Shown here: one piece after another, positions 1-12,314 of the stretch
Numbering within the stretch: the first letter of the stretch is position 1
Layout of the letters: every line of letters starts with the position of its first letter
DNA from: Perognathus longimembris pacificus
Lineage: Eukaryota > Chordata > Mammalia > Rodentia > Heteromyidae
NCBI RefSeq assembly: GCF_023159225.1
Contig: NC_063181.1
Location: 23,152,073 to 23,216,072, forward strand
Reading direction: 5' to 3'
Length of the DNA stretch: 64,000 nucleotides
Notes under the pieces: generated by a model
Database searches by the model: none
The model's input: the letters and a program-made list of their open reading frames with translations, nothing else
What the model was told of the DNA's origin: nothing
Made by a program: the position numbers and the translations under genes

Positions 1-280
1 TGCATCCAGAAGTTTTGAGTAACAATAAAGAAGAAAACATGGGACACAAAATTGGAGTTGTTGTACTCAAGAAACTGGACATCATATAAAGAACGATGAA
101 GTGGATGTCATTGATCAAGACTCATTGTACTCATAAACTGAATTGAAACTCCTTTGTACAGCTACTTAAAGATAATAACTTAAAAAATACAAGAGAATCC
201 TTCAAATATCTGAGGAAAGATAACATTCCCCACTTTTGCTCTCTGGCTTCTTATTTCTAGATTAAATAAATATAGCCCAA

Positions 281-503
281 GGGGCTGGGAATATGGCCTA
301 GTGGCAAGAGCGCTTGTCTCCTATACATGAGGCCCTGGGTTCAATTCCCCAGCACCACATATACAGAAAATGGCCAGAGGGGGCACTGTGGCTCAAGTGG
401 CAGAGTGCTAGCCTTGAGCAAAAAAGAAGCCAGGGACAGTGCTCAGGCCCTGAGTTCACGGCCTAGGACTGGCCAAAAAGATAAATAAATAAATAAATAA
501 AAT
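281..503 (+). mobile_element. IDL-Geo dimeric SINE
   Basis: The left unit begins GGGGCTGGGAATATGGCC and ends at the B-box-like GGTTCAATTCC and the CACCACA motif. The right unit runs from GGGGGCACTGTGGCTC to GGACTGGCC, followed by an (ATAA)n tail. A target-site duplication AAATAAATATAGCCCAA flanks it at 264-280 and 504-520. Confidence 0.88.
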
Positions 504-699
504 AAATAAATATAGCCCAATTTCTTTCCTCCTCACATAAAAAATACAAGAATGTTGCCACCAACTGGAGTGTATTTGGAGAAATTGGAATATGAAGGGC
601 ATTAATAGAACAGAATGAACTGCATGGCTCATGGAAACAATCATTACTTGTCCTAAATTCATGAACTTTAAGTCAGTCTTTTTCATTTTTTCATCATTT

Positions 700-895
700 G
701 TTTTTTGTGTGCCAGTTCTGGGAGTTGAACTCAGGGACTCATGATTGGTGCTCCAGTACTTGAGCTACTTACAGCTTTTTCCTGATTAATAGAAAATAAG
801 AATCTCTCAGACTTGTCAGCCTCAGATTTGTAAGATTCTCTGTTTTTCACCTCCTGAGTAGCTAGGATTATAGGCATAAACTACTGGTAGTTGGC
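700..895 (-). mobile_element. 7SL-type/Geo dimeric SINE
   Basis: A T-rich start and GCCAGTTCTGGGAGTTGAAC mark the reversed right-unit end. The element closes with GAGTAGCTAGGATTATAGGC, the reverse complement of the Alu/B1-type 7SL head. It is diverged and internally shortened. Confidence 0.75.
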
Positions 896-1427
896 GATAT
901 CATAATATCTTAAAGGATGTGAGTTAACTCATGAATGTCTTTTTAAAATTATAAACTATTAATAAAATGAATTAACAATATCTACTATTTTGTGAGGTAC
1001 AATGAAAAGCGCTCCCCATGCACATGAACCTTTCCCAAGACCAAGATCTTAAGCCCTATACTCTGCTGCTCATTAAATTCCCTTAATTCTTCTGGGGTGT
1101 TTGTGAGTAGTGGAATATATAAATATTAATTTTTCTGTACTAGAGATAAATTAATACTTTGAACATATCATAAAAGATTCAGTTGCTATAGAAAAATATA
1201 CAATAACAATAACACAAGTGATCTCAATAATAAAATGCTACTCTTTTAAAGAATCTTTTCAGTAAAATTTGAACCTTTTTCAGGAAAATTTGAATTATAG
1301 CTATTAACAGAAATCATAGTTTCTCAAAAGTAAACCTAACAATTACCTTAAAAAGTTTCAGGAAAATCAATTCATACCGTGAAGGATTTAAAGAAGTTAT
1401 AAACTAGTTATTGAAAACTCTATGCAA

Positions 1428-1562
1428 CTAGGCACTTGTGGCTCACACTTACAATCCTGACAAATCAAGAGGCCAAGATCTGAAGATCCAAAGAGCCAAG
1501 TCAAAGCCAATCCAGATAGATAAATCTGAGAGACCCTTATCTCTGACTAAGCAGAAAAAATG
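1428..1562 (+). mobile_element. Degraded 7SL-type SINE, left part only
   Basis: GGCACTTGTGGCTCACACTTACAATCC, a GGCCAAGATCTGAAGATC block and a CTTATCTCTGACTAA block lie in the order seen in the other 7SL-type dimers. The right unit is missing. Confidence 0.55.
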
Positions 1563-1738
1563 AAAGAAAGAAGAGTCAATCTACCTCCCTCTAAAATATA
1601 AATTTATATCTATTTTTTCTGTCAGCTGAAATTATTATGCTAAACAATATATCCAGAGATTAGATAACTGAAAAAATATTCACAGAAAATGTGTAGATTA
1701 CACATATCACCTGTATCTGCTCTTTAAAAATGGCTGAA

Positions 1739-1882
1739 TCATGGGGGAAGAGGGGAAGAAAAGGGGGAAGGGGGAAATGAGGGAGGGAGAAGGTTACAAA
1801 TTGTACAAGAAATGTACCCACTGCCTATGTATGAAACTGTAACCCCTCTGTATATCACTTTGACAATAAATAAGTAATTATT
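1739..1882 (+). mobile_element. Short L1-type 3' end insertion
   Basis: A G/A-rich tract is followed by GTACAAGAAATGTACCC, a TGTAACCCCTCTGTA motif and a TTTGACAATAAATAA tail. The same order of motifs ends the longer copy at 36652-37050. A 16-bp duplication TTTAAAAATGGCTGAA flanks it at 1723-1738 and 1883-1898, so this is a complete, strongly 5'-truncated insertion of about 144 bp. Confidence 0.72.
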
Positions 1883-2061
1883 TTTAAAAATGGCTGAAAA
1901 TATACAGCACCCAAAATACAAATGGCAAATATATACAAATTGATGTATATATGTGTATACATGGATATGTGTGTATATGTTATATATATTTATGCATGCA
2001 TGCTCTTAAACCCATAATATAGGAAAATACTCCTGTATGTCACCTTTGAAAGGAGCTCTGT

Positions 2062-2276
2062 GGGGCTGGGAATATGGCCTAGTGGTAAAGTGGTCGCCTC
2101 GTATACCTGAAGCCCTGGGTTCGATTCCTCAGCACCACATACATAGAAAAAAATCCGGAAGTGGCGCTGTGGCTCAAGAGGTAGAGTGCTAGCCTTGAGC
2201 AAAAAGAAGCCAGGGACAGTACTCAGGCCCTGAGTCCACACGCCAGGACTGGCAGAAAAAAAAAAGAAAGAAAAAA
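2062..2276 (+). mobile_element. IDL-Geo dimeric SINE
   Basis: It has an ID-like left unit, a right unit with GGAAGTGGCGCTGTGGCTC, and an A-rich tail with AAAG repeats. The flanking duplication GAAAGGAGCTCTGT (2048-2061) and GAAAGGAGCCCTGT (2277-2290) differs at one base. Confidence 0.87.
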
Positions 2277-2634
2277 GAAAGGAGCCCTGTATCAGCTACT
2301 TTCATAAAATAGAGTTCATGAGAGGGGAGTGAAAAGGATTGTTCAATTTTTAATTGCCTTTCTTGGTATCAAAAAACTTTCAAGACAAGGACTCATCAAG
2401 GCAAACACCTGCTTGCATGAGTCTTATTCTATAAATTTTTCTTATCTAAAAAATGCCCTAAGTAGACAAAAGCAATGATTGACATTTACTGGTGTGACCA
2501 AATCATAAATAGCTCATTGTTATAGTTTCCTACAAGTAGGATTGTTAGCACAACACATATAGTTGCCACTGTGTCAAAATCTTAAAATCCAAATACTTAG
2601 TGTACTCATATTTACACACACACATACGTTCCGC

Positions 2635-2790
2635 AACTTGAACCCAGGACATATGCAGATGCTATTCACATGTTGTATCACTGAGCTACATGCCCAGACC
2701 ATATAATATTACACTTTTTTGTGTGCTGGATATTGAACCCAGGACTTTGAATATAGTAAACCTGTGCTCTACACAGTTACACCCCAACTC
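2635..2790 (-). mobile_element. Two old ID-like SINE remnants
   Basis: Two stretches (2635-2700 and 2716-2790) each read TTGAACCCAGGAC followed by a string ending in a reversed A-box-like CTGAGCTACA or CTACACAGTTACACCCC. Both look like worn tRNA-derived monomers in reverse orientation. Confidence 0.5.
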
Positions 2791-4977
2791 TATCATTGTT
2801 ATTTATGAATGTTAACAGCTGTCTTTGGATAGTTCCCTTCCCAAATAAGAATGCTAAACTATATGATTTTTACACAGAATTCTAAAATGTATTTTTGCTT
2901 ACATCATTCAATACACAGAGTCAAAACTAATGAAGACATGTGTTCCTAGAACGTTTCTGTATACAGTCAAGTAGATTAAATCATGCCATATGCAAAGCCT
3001 ATTATAAAACTGTCATAGCACCTGGCAAGCAATAGGCATGTCATGCCAACAGTGAGTTTTTGTCTGCATTTCTGTGCTCCACCATTACTTCCATTACAGA
3101 TATAAAGCCCACAGTCCAGCATGAAATTCTGGACTGAAGGAAAATATCCATGTACTACTGTTTTGTGCAAAGTTCTGCAGCTTATAATGGTGTTTTTCAA
3201 TAGTGCTGACTTTATAACATGTGGTTTATCTCAAAACATCTTTACCATGGGATATGGATCATTTTCTGGGCTGACTAAAATCAGGAAAAACATTATTTCA
3301 CTCTTTTGGAATGTCCTAGTATAAGTAATGTTTCAAAGTTAAGCGTGGTATTTTGCTTAGCTAGGTGCATGTACAAAGCAATGTATTATACAGGTAATTT
3401 TCACACCAAATTTTCAAACTAAAAGAATACAAGGTGCATACTCTCAAAAATAATTTATTCAAAGCCAATTTTAAAGAAAAAGATTGCCAGTTGGAGAACA
3501 AATGTTGTTTAAGAAGGCATACGTGTGCATACACACACGTTTATCTATTGACTGTAACTCACTACTTGTTAAAATTGAAATTAACTGGATTTTTTTAAAT
3601 GAAAGAAAAAGCTACTGGAAATGTTTCACCTTGAATCTTAAAATGACAATTCCGTGGTAAAGAACATATTGAAAGGAGCCTAAGAAGACTCTTACAAATA
3701 TAAAATTGCTTTCTGGTATTTAAAACTATGTCACCACCATAATCCTTTAGGATATGGTAATCAGTCGTGAAACAGTACAGTGAGTACCAATTAAGGAACA
3801 TCAAATCAATGGGTATGCAGCATGCAAGCTGATTTAAACTGTTGTTGATTGGAATAAATGGATTTAATATGTACTTATTTGCAGATGGTAGCTTTTCTGT
3901 CATCCTATGAAAACTGGGACATGAATAATCTAAGTGTGATACTTACTTACAACTTTAATGAGATACTAATGTGAGTCGTTTTTTAAAGTCCATGTATAAA
4001 GTATTATGAAATACACAATGCTAAATAAAAATCTGTCCTCTTTTCCAAGGACTTCTCAGTAATAACCCACATGAAGAATCCATCTATATTTTTAATATGT
4101 GTGCATCTGATTGAATTATCCTACTCTGAACATGGGCCCCTAAGAGTTTATTGTTGTAATTAAACTGAGAAGTATTTCCAGCATTCTAGATGCTGTGTTA
4201 TTTGCTTTTGTCTAAGCTATGCCCAAGAGTCAATTCAGAAGCCCTGTGAACATACTGTACTGTTTAACATACTCCACTAAGCATATTGTCAATAGCAGAA
4301 ATGTGCATAGCTCATAACAGTATACATCAGCTCTATGAACATACAGTCAAACCATTTTTTTATTTTCATGTACAGAGAACCCTTGTACTTCACCTTTGTT
4401 TCTTTCTGTGTTTATAAGAAGCAGTTTGATGGTGAAAAGAAAGCAAATGTGAAATTAACTTCATTCCATGTAGACTTCCAAATATCTCAGTCCCTTCCCT
4501 AAGTAGGCCTGAATGTTCTTTTGGCCTCCTTTTAAAGCAGGCTTCTTTGTAACTACTGCTCAGCTGCTCCTTCTTATGCAACATTTATATATCCACTGAA
4601 CTACTTCTATCCTTCTGTGTTTGCAGTTCACTTGCTTTCATTTTTCTGATCTTATTCCTAGTTTTTAATTTCTTGCCCACCAGAATCCCAAACTTTGGAT
4701 TCTCACAACCATTCTTATCATACTACTTTGTTTAGTTTACATAAGATGATCTTATTTATGAGATGATGTCAACTGTTTAAGATGGCAGATTAGTTTGCAA
4801 TTTTAACCTTCCATCCTGGTTCTTTTCTTTTATGATCAGGGTTGAATTTAGGATTTCCAGTTTTACCATCTCTTTTTCAACCAAGTAAATTTCTTTACCA
4901 AACCAAAACTTCATGATTTTTTCTGGTAGCACACACAGGCACACAATATTGGAGTTATAGATATAACTCATTTCATT

Positions 4978-5190
4978 AGAGTGTGGACTTTGCCATCCAG
5001 CTACCTGGTTGGAATTTTGTCTCTGTTGCTTGCCAGCACTCTGTTCTTGGGGGGAAAAAATTCATTTCCTGTGCCTCTGTGTCTTCATTTGTGAAATAGA
5101 AAAGACAATAATGTACCTAGTGTAGTACCCCATGGAAAGATGAAAAATATCAGCTAGGTCATATTAAGTGATTAGCATAGTTTTCATACA
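4978..5190 (+). mobile_element. MIR remnant
   Basis: The order of motifs (CTACCTGGTTGGAATTTTGTC, then CCTGTGCCTCTGTGTCTTC, then ATTTGTGAAATAGAAAAGA and ACCTAGTGTAGTACC) follows the MIR core and 3' part. It is strongly diverged, and the boundaries are approximate. Confidence 0.6.
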
Positions 5191-5966
5191 GAGTGATAGT
5201 AAATAGTAATTATCATTAATAGTACTGTGTATGCTTAGGGCAGATGGAGTAGGATGGAAGAATAGTTAGGGATGGAAAGGGGAAAGATATTATAAATAAC
5301 ACATTGCCCAAAATTGCTTCTTTCTCCAGAGGTAGCCTCTTACATTGAACTTCTGAGGAAAAAAACAAAAACCTGCCAACTCATGTAGGAGCCACCAGTT
5401 AAATGTAATCACCTCCTTTATTCATTTTTAAAATAATGAATATAAAAAATAATAATAAATATAAGATTCCCCTGGTCACCAGGCTTTGGGATTACAAAAA
5501 TCCATCTATTTCTACTAGGGAAGATTTACACATCAAGTCATAGACATCTATAAAGTTTGTTATAACCATATGGTTTTATGGCATCTTTTAGCTATAATGA
5601 TTTGATCACAGTTACTTCATGTCTTTTCTCTCTTACATGAACATATGTACTTTGAGACTGTATCTGTGAGAAGTATTCAAGGGATAAAAAGAAAACATAA
5701 GATAGCAGAGAAGATACTGGGAAGGGGGCTGTCCATAATTTTGATAGGTATGCAAACGGGACAGTGGCAGAGGACAGAATCGCCTTCCTGTTCTCCATAC
5801 TAAGATTTAAACAAAGTACAAGAAGACTTGTCTATGAACAAGAGCACTATGGAAAGGTCTGAGCCCAATCTCTAAGGTGGCGAATCATTCTTGTAGCTCT
5901 CCCCTGAATACTGTAGAGCAGCAGTGCTTAAACAGAGACCATATTCTTACTTAAAAAACACCTACA

Positions 5967-6290
5967 GCCTGGGCCAAGTGGCTCATGCCTGCACTCCTAG
6001 CCAATCAAGAGGCTGAGATCAGAGAATCACAGTTCAAAGCCAGGATGAACAGGAAAGTTCGTGAAACTATTTTTAAAGTATTATGTTTATTTGACAAAGC
6101 TACATAAGTCAGGCAGAGTGACACTCTTATCTCTAAATTAATCACCAAAAAGCTGGAAATAGAGCTCTGTGTGTGTGTGTGTGTGTGTATGTGTGTATGT
6201 GTGTGTGGTAGAGCACTACTCTTGAAGGAAAAGAGCTCAAAGACAGCACCTAGGCCTGAGTTCAAGCTCCAAAACTGGCTTTTTTTTTTA
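5967..6290 (+). mobile_element. 7SL-type/Geo dimeric SINE with internal insert and GT microsatellite
   Basis: The 7SL-type head reads GGCTCATGCCTGCACTCCTAG. About 60 bp of unrelated AT-rich sequence (near 6066-6125) splits the left unit before the CTTATCTCTAAATTAATCACC block. In the right unit the usual GCTGTGGCTCAAGTGGTAG stretch is replaced by a (GT)n run at 6169-6207, after which GGTAGAGCAC resumes. Confidence 0.75.
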
Positions 6291-6372
6291 AGTGTCTAAA
6301 GTATAGATTTGTGCAGTCTTTCACTTGCTGATATTAGAAGCTTATGGAAGGTTATGTAATAAAAATATTTTT

Positions 6373-6520
6373 AGCTGGCCTGGAAGTGTGTCTTAGTGGT
6401 TGAGTGCTTGCCTAGCATGCATGAAGCCCTGGGTTCAATTCCTCAGTACCACATACACAGAAAAAGCCAGAAGTGGCACTGTGGCTCAAGTGGTAGAGTG
6501 CTAATCTTGAGGGGAAAAAA
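6373..6520 (+). mobile_element. IDL-Geo SINE, 3' part missing
   Basis: The ID-like unit ends with GGGTTCAATTCCTCAG, then GCCAGAAGTGGCACTGTGG and GAGTGCTAATCTTGAG follow. The right unit stops there and passes into a GT/TA microsatellite. Confidence 0.75.
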
Positions 6521-6526
6521 TACATA

Positions 6527-6607
6527 TGTGTGTGTGTGTGTATGTGTGTGTGTGTGTGTATGAGGGGAAATTATATATATATATATGTATATATATATAC
6601 ATATATG
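6527..6607. repeat. (GT)n followed by (TA)n microsatellite
   Basis: A GT run at 6527-6561 is separated by a short GAGGGGAAAT spacer from an alternating TA/TG tract at 6569-6607. It bridges an IDL-Geo SINE and a B1-type SINE. Confidence 0.9.
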
Positions 6608-6708
6608 TTTTGTGGAACATGCCTATAATCCCAGCACTCAGGAGGCTAAAGCAAGAGGATCTTGAGTTCAAGGTCAGACTGGGCTGCATAGTAAAATTCT
6701 CTCCGGGG
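6606..6708 (+). mobile_element. B1-type SINE
   Basis: It contains GCCTATAATCCCAGCACTCA, GGAGGCTAAAGCAAGAGGAT and TTGAGTTCAAGGTCAGACTG, the standard rodent B1 (7SL-derived) order. Confidence 0.8.
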
Positions 6709-6739
6709 GGTGAACACTTTATTTTACATTTCATTCAGT

Positions 6740-6805
6740 TTTTGTTTATGTAGTATCAAGGAATCAAACTCTACCACTAAGCCACATTCACAGTCCCAAT
6801 TTTTT
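6740..6805 (-). mobile_element. Old ID-like SINE remnant
   Basis: The string TATCAAGGAATCAAACTC, then ACCACTAAGCCACATTC and CACAGTCCC resembles a reversed ID monomer. It is very worn. Confidence 0.4.
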
Positions 6806-7254
6806 TTAATTTTCTGGTGATCCAAACGTTTCTTCCACACCTAAGTTTTTTTTCTCTTTGCCCACTTTACCAGCCTAAGGAGGACCTGCAAGTATATAGA
6901 GCTGAAACTTGAGCATTTTTGTTTGTTCTGTCCAGAGGACAACTTTGAATGCATTTCCAAGGAGAAGCAATTAAGGTCAGGAATTAGCCACTGCCTTAAG
7001 ACTTGCATCTGCATTCCTTAAAGGAAGTCTACTTGAACTTTTCCAAGGAAGCCTTGTAGAAAGTATCTAAAAGAAGGTGGTATTGCCCTGACTTTAGGTG
7101 AAAAGCTTCATATTAGATCAGGAATGATTGTGAGCCAATGCTCATCCTCTTTCATCTGTGTTTTCTACTGGAAAAATAAATTCTTTCTAAATTTCCAAGA
7201 GAAAGCATTGTGACACAGTGGTTACCCAGGTGGCTAGCTTGTAACTCCACAAAA

Positions 7255-7375
7255 TCTCTTCTTTGGTTGTCTTCTTCATCTATATTTACTATCTTGATTT
7301 TATTTGCATCATAGAGTTGTAGTCAGGATTCAGTGAGAGAATAATAGAAAGCACCTAGGCTAGTATTCTGCACAA
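7255..7375 (+). mobile_element. MIR remnant (3' part)
   Basis: TTTGCATCATAGAGTTGTAG, AGGATTCAGTGAGAGAATAA and AAAGCACCTAGGCTAG follow the MIR 3' motif order (region of CTCATAGGGTTGTTGTGAGG and AAGCGCTTAG). No clear ends are visible. Confidence 0.55.
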
Positions 7376-9957
7376 AGACTCTGTCATGACCTCCGAGGAG
7401 TAAGGTTGGGGCCAGAGTACTTGCCCTGTGTCCCAGGATCATTCTGAATGTGTTCTGAACTTGGAGAAAGACAGACAGGCCAAAGGAATTTGGGAATCGT
7501 ATGCAGCTGCCAAGCATTCCTAATCTGTAAGGTGTCTGGAAGCAGGGTTCAGAGCAGAGCTGAAAGAAATCATTGGGAACATTTGTGCTTTTATGCTTTT
7601 TATGGGGGGGGGGATAGTACAATCTGTAATTTTCACCAGTTTTCTCAGATGAGACCCAAACAAGTTTTAAGAATCACTGTCTTACAAGAAGTACTATAAT
7701 ACTCGCTATTATGAAACAATTATTATATTTTTATTAATTAAATTAAAATCAAGCAAAGAATTTTATGATTTCAACATTTACTAGAAAATAGTGCTTTTTT
7801 TCCCTAATGCTTGTTTAGCATTAATTTTTGTGAGTTTTATTCTATAAGATAAACTCAAAACTTAGATCTAATGTGTATCCTTTTTTTTCTTAGTGTCAGC
7901 TAAAATATACTCGTTAGTTTTCAGAGCAATTTTTCTGCAACATAATGTGCATTTCAGCCATTGTTAGGTATATTAATTTTTAAATATACTGTATTATTTT
8001 TACGACTCTTTTTCCTAATGGCTTCTTACAACATGCTGCATTTTTCTGGTTATTTCCTATAGTGACTTCTGTGATGTTTTTATTGTTGCAATTATTACTT
8101 TTAATAATTATTTAGACCTCATCTATCCACATTTCCTTTTAACTTCTTTATTATTTAAAACCAGGCTTGGTGGTGGTGTTATCATAAGTTTTATTCTTCA
8201 AGCCAAAATAAAACTTTTTTCTTTCTTAGTGATCCTTTATGTATAAAATGTTCATGAAATATCTTGGTATCTTTTTCTCAGTACAGATTTTTTTCTCTTA
8301 TCATTGGACTTTAGATAGTTTTTTCTTCTTTTTCTGCAGATCTTATGTTAAGTATTTTTAATATTTAAAGTGTTATGCTAATTTTAACTTGAAATATATT
8401 TTAAATTAATTTTCTAATTTCAGCTTTCTTTCTGATGTTCTCTGGACCCAATGACAAACCTGTAAATCAATAGATTTGTTTATGGACATGACCTTTACCT
8501 GTAAATCAATTCACTGTTTTGCATAATTGATTCTGTTTACTAAAATAATGGATTTAATCCTCTCTTAAAACTGCTAATCCAGATCAGAAATTAAGTTATG
8601 TTCTTTATTTTAGTAGCATTACCTTGTGTAAAAGCAAAAGATACATACTTTTTTTACTACCATCTGTTATTAAATTTGAGAAAATAAGAATCCCCTAGGA
8701 AACACTGCCATATCTATATTGTAAACTCCAGAATTTTTACATCATTTTGTTTATGTGCAAATCATCAAATGAGCTATTATAGGCTCTCGTAGACTATATA
8801 CTATTTAGACAGAATTATTGAGGAATTGTATGAGTGTTGTTATCCAATAATACATTTTAATGTCTAAAAGATGAATTATTTTTACTAAGTTATAATTGCA
8901 GAATAGAGCCTAACATTGTTTTGTCTTCAACCTTAATTTCCTTTGTAATACATTGTCAATTAGCTGTAAACATGCTTATTTTTAAAGGCAATTCAGAAGC
9001 CTGTAATGGAATCCTGTGGTAAAATGAAGAATCCTTTTATGCACACAGTACAGATGTGTCAAAACCACTTATGGGTTTGTTTGCGCACACGACACAGCTT
9101 CTAGACCTGAGTGTCTCACGTGAAAGTTACAGTTTAAATCATTCTGTTGAGAGTTCTGCTACCCCTTGCATATGTCAGTAATGAGAAATAATCAACATGA
9201 GCATCTTTGAAAAGCAATTTTAGGTCATTAAAGATGTATGAATTTTGACAAAGCAAGAAGATTTGAGGCTTATTAAGAATATATTAGGTCTCTCCAGTGA
9301 GTGGAGAGGCATTTATGGCTCTGTGAAGGGGCAAGGTGTAGCCTAAGTGTAACCTCATGAAAGATAAATGCACAGGGCAGGTGCAGGCACAGCAAAAGAC
9401 CTGCCTTAATCCTTCCTGTTCCTACAAACGTTTTGAGGGAAGCAGCCTCTTTCATGATACTTGAACAGAAACAGAATCTTAGAACACTCTTTGTTTCCTA
9501 AAGGACCATACGTGTGATACAGCTTGTCCATCTGGCTTGGAACCCAGGGCTACTGGAAAATTCTTTTCCACAGAACTTATACATGCCCTTTCCGAATAGA
9601 ATGTGAATAGCTTACATTGGCTCAAGAATTCTTAATTTCTGATGATTTATTATTATCAAGGTTTGATCATATAGATGTCATACTTGTAAAATTCCAAAAT
9701 TCTTTAGTAATACGTGAAGATAATGATATAAAAGATAGGAGTAAATGATTTGACATCACTGGTTCTGCTTAGCTATGACCTTTACAAGAATGAGGGTAGA
9801 GTATATTCCAAAGAATCTGAGAAGGGTAATGTGAATCCACGTGCGAAGTGCTGAATCTTTCCTAGAATCATGATAACACTGGCTAAAATATGACTACATT
9901 GCATTTTTTTATAAAAGATATGAAGTACATCTCTGTCGTGTGATGTGAGTCTCATGT

Positions 9958-9988
9958 CAGCTGCAGCTACTCAATTTGCATGCAAATT
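9958..9988. promoter_or_regulatory. Candidate E-box plus palindromic double octamer
   Basis: CAGCTG lies at 9958-9963 inside the 10-bp palindrome AGCTGCAGCT (9959-9968). Nine bases after the E-box is the perfect 16-bp palindrome AATTTGCATGCAAATT (9973-9988), which contains ATTTGCAT and ATGCAAAT, two overlapping POU octamers on opposite strands. The site lies in repeat-free intronic DNA. That it acts as an enhancer is inference only. Confidence 0.35.
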
Positions 9989-12275
9989 CTGAAAATTTCC
10001 TTGTCCCATGTGACACTTCTGAAATGTCTGTCTGTTCTTTTTTTCCTTTTTAATTTCCCAAGCTCACTATTTGGATAAGATAGTTAAAGGTACTGTATAC
10101 CTGCTCTTTGTTGACATATCTTCATATATATATATATATATAATCTCTATATATAACTGTGTATCAGATTGTACTAGGTATGACAATAGAGTGTTTTCAT
10201 GCATATTTTTGTAAAGTATAAATCAGGCTTACATTCTGTGAAGCGCCTCAGATTTTAAAGTATTGAGACTTAAATGTCTGTGTCTCATTTTTATAATTTT
10301 GGGTTATCACAGATTTCATTCCTATGTAACAGCATTAGTTTTCACTGGAACCAAAAACTGAAGATGACAGTACATTTGCTGTTTTTTGTTTATTTTGCTT
10401 TATTATTGCTTTCAGATCTTCATTGTTGGCAATTCAGCTAATGAGTTTTAAATTCCAAATTAAAGAAACCATAAAGACTCTTGTCAAAGAATAAAAAATT
10501 GTCAACCTCAAGAAGATCTTGAATAACCTAAAATGTTGAGGGAAATCTCATTTATCCTCTTATGGAAACATCTGTGTGTTTAGAATATATGTGATCTCAT
10601 AACTTATGTTTATTATTTTTTTAAACTTCCAAATATTGCACACTTTGCTATGTCAGAACTCGTAACCCTGCTCTGCAGAAAACAGCAGATCCCTTGTATC
10701 TTCAGTTCTTGTAGAAATAGATGGAAATATTTTTTCCAAAAAAAAAAAATCCCCTTTTCCTTTCTGCTCAGATTACCTATTTTCTATTCCTTGTTTGTGC
10801 TTTTCATTAGAATATGAAAATATTCATGGCAATATCCAGGCTTTCATACCATGAGTCCTCTGATACTTTTTGTCAGTGGGGCAATTGAGTATTTATTTTT
10901 TGCTTTAAAAAAAAAACCTGTAAGAAAAATTCACCTTTTAGGTATTGAATAGTCCAAAGCTAGCCATGGTAACTGACTGAAAGAAAATCAGCGGCAAAAT
11001 TAATCTCATCCTAACTGATGGCATCCATAAGTAGAATTTTGTGAGGCTTTGCCACAGAGACTCAAAATGTTCTCCTTTCCCACACCCCTCCTCTTAAGAG
11101 ACAGAACATCTCTTTGAGATATTTCTCAAGTCCCACAGTGGAGAAGGAGCCCCTGATGCATGATTCATTCTTTCAATACAGACTTTAAATATTTTAAATG
11201 GATTGTTCCCTAAAATTTAGTCACCTGAACCAGAGGAACTTTCTAGTAATAAGAAGCTCTATAACAAACCCCAGCAAATATTTGTTTAATATTCGCTTTA
11301 TATTATATAATGAGTAACTATCCAAAGAGAACAGATTAGTACCCAGCACTTCTTAGAATTTTAGAGCATCTACAGCCTTGCTTCTGTCAGTCCATGTCAC
11401 ATTCATAAACAAGAACTCCAGACTGAGTGTCATCCTTCATAAACAGCTCATAGTGCCTGCATGTCAGGTATCATCAGTTAGAAGTGACAAAAATGTAATT
11501 TTTTAAATGTCATGTTAGACTGAAACAATTATAGGTTTTGGATATATTAAATTATTTTAATTGTTTCCCAAATTTTCCCTCCTTGCCCATAAAAGCAGAC
11601 AAGATAGGATATAAAGGTAACAGCATAAAAGCCTTAGGGAGATTGTCACAAAATATCACTCTTCGCTATCTGTCTTGAAGCACGTCACTACCGTGTTTTT
11701 GTTCTATTGATGTTTTATTGTGGTCCTATGGTATTTCATTTTGTCCGTCCTAAGTAATCAACTATGCACAGCTATTACATTGAGTTGGAAATCCTGTTGG
11801 TCCTGTCCCATCCGTATGCAGCCTGAATCCTAATGTTTGTTAGAATAGATGCTAAGCTGCTTCACTATTTCCTGGGCTTTGCTTATTCTGTGAAAAAGGA
11901 ATGTACTCTTGGCATAAAGTATAGTCAATTAATACTGGCCTATACTTTGTGCAATTATTTAATGACTGTAATTTCACATGAATATTCGGCAACTCTGAGG
12001 CCAGATCAAATTAACACTCTCTTTTTAACATCATTCATAAACTCATGCCTACTTTCATGCTTTCTAATTTAGAGGGAATTGTTTGAAAAGCAACAAGGTG
12101 CTTTAAAGAGAATGCCCTAAGATGTAGCCAGTAATGTTAACCATAGTTTTAAAAAATCAAGATAAAGGATTCTGAAATTATTTCCTTGAGATGCTTTTTT
12201 CATGTCATACAATATACCTTGTTGCTTTGCTAAAGAAAAAAAAAAGAAATTAAGTTAATTTTGTCTGGCCTGCAG

Positions 12276-12314
12276 CTATTAGTGGATTGTTGCATATATT
12301 TCTGTCCTGCACAG
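12276..12314 (+). other. Possible 39-nt cassette exon or recursive splice site
   Basis: CCTGCAG (ending at 12275) could be an acceptor, and CAG|GTAAGT at 12312-12320 is a perfect 5' splice site. The 39 nt between them have no stop in the teneurin frame and would keep phase 1. Equally, the pyrimidine-rich TTTCTGTCCTGCACAG just before GTAAGT reads as an acceptor that touches the donor. The encoded residues (ISGLLHIFLSC) do not resemble a teneurin segment I know, so this is only a candidate. Confidence 0.25.
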
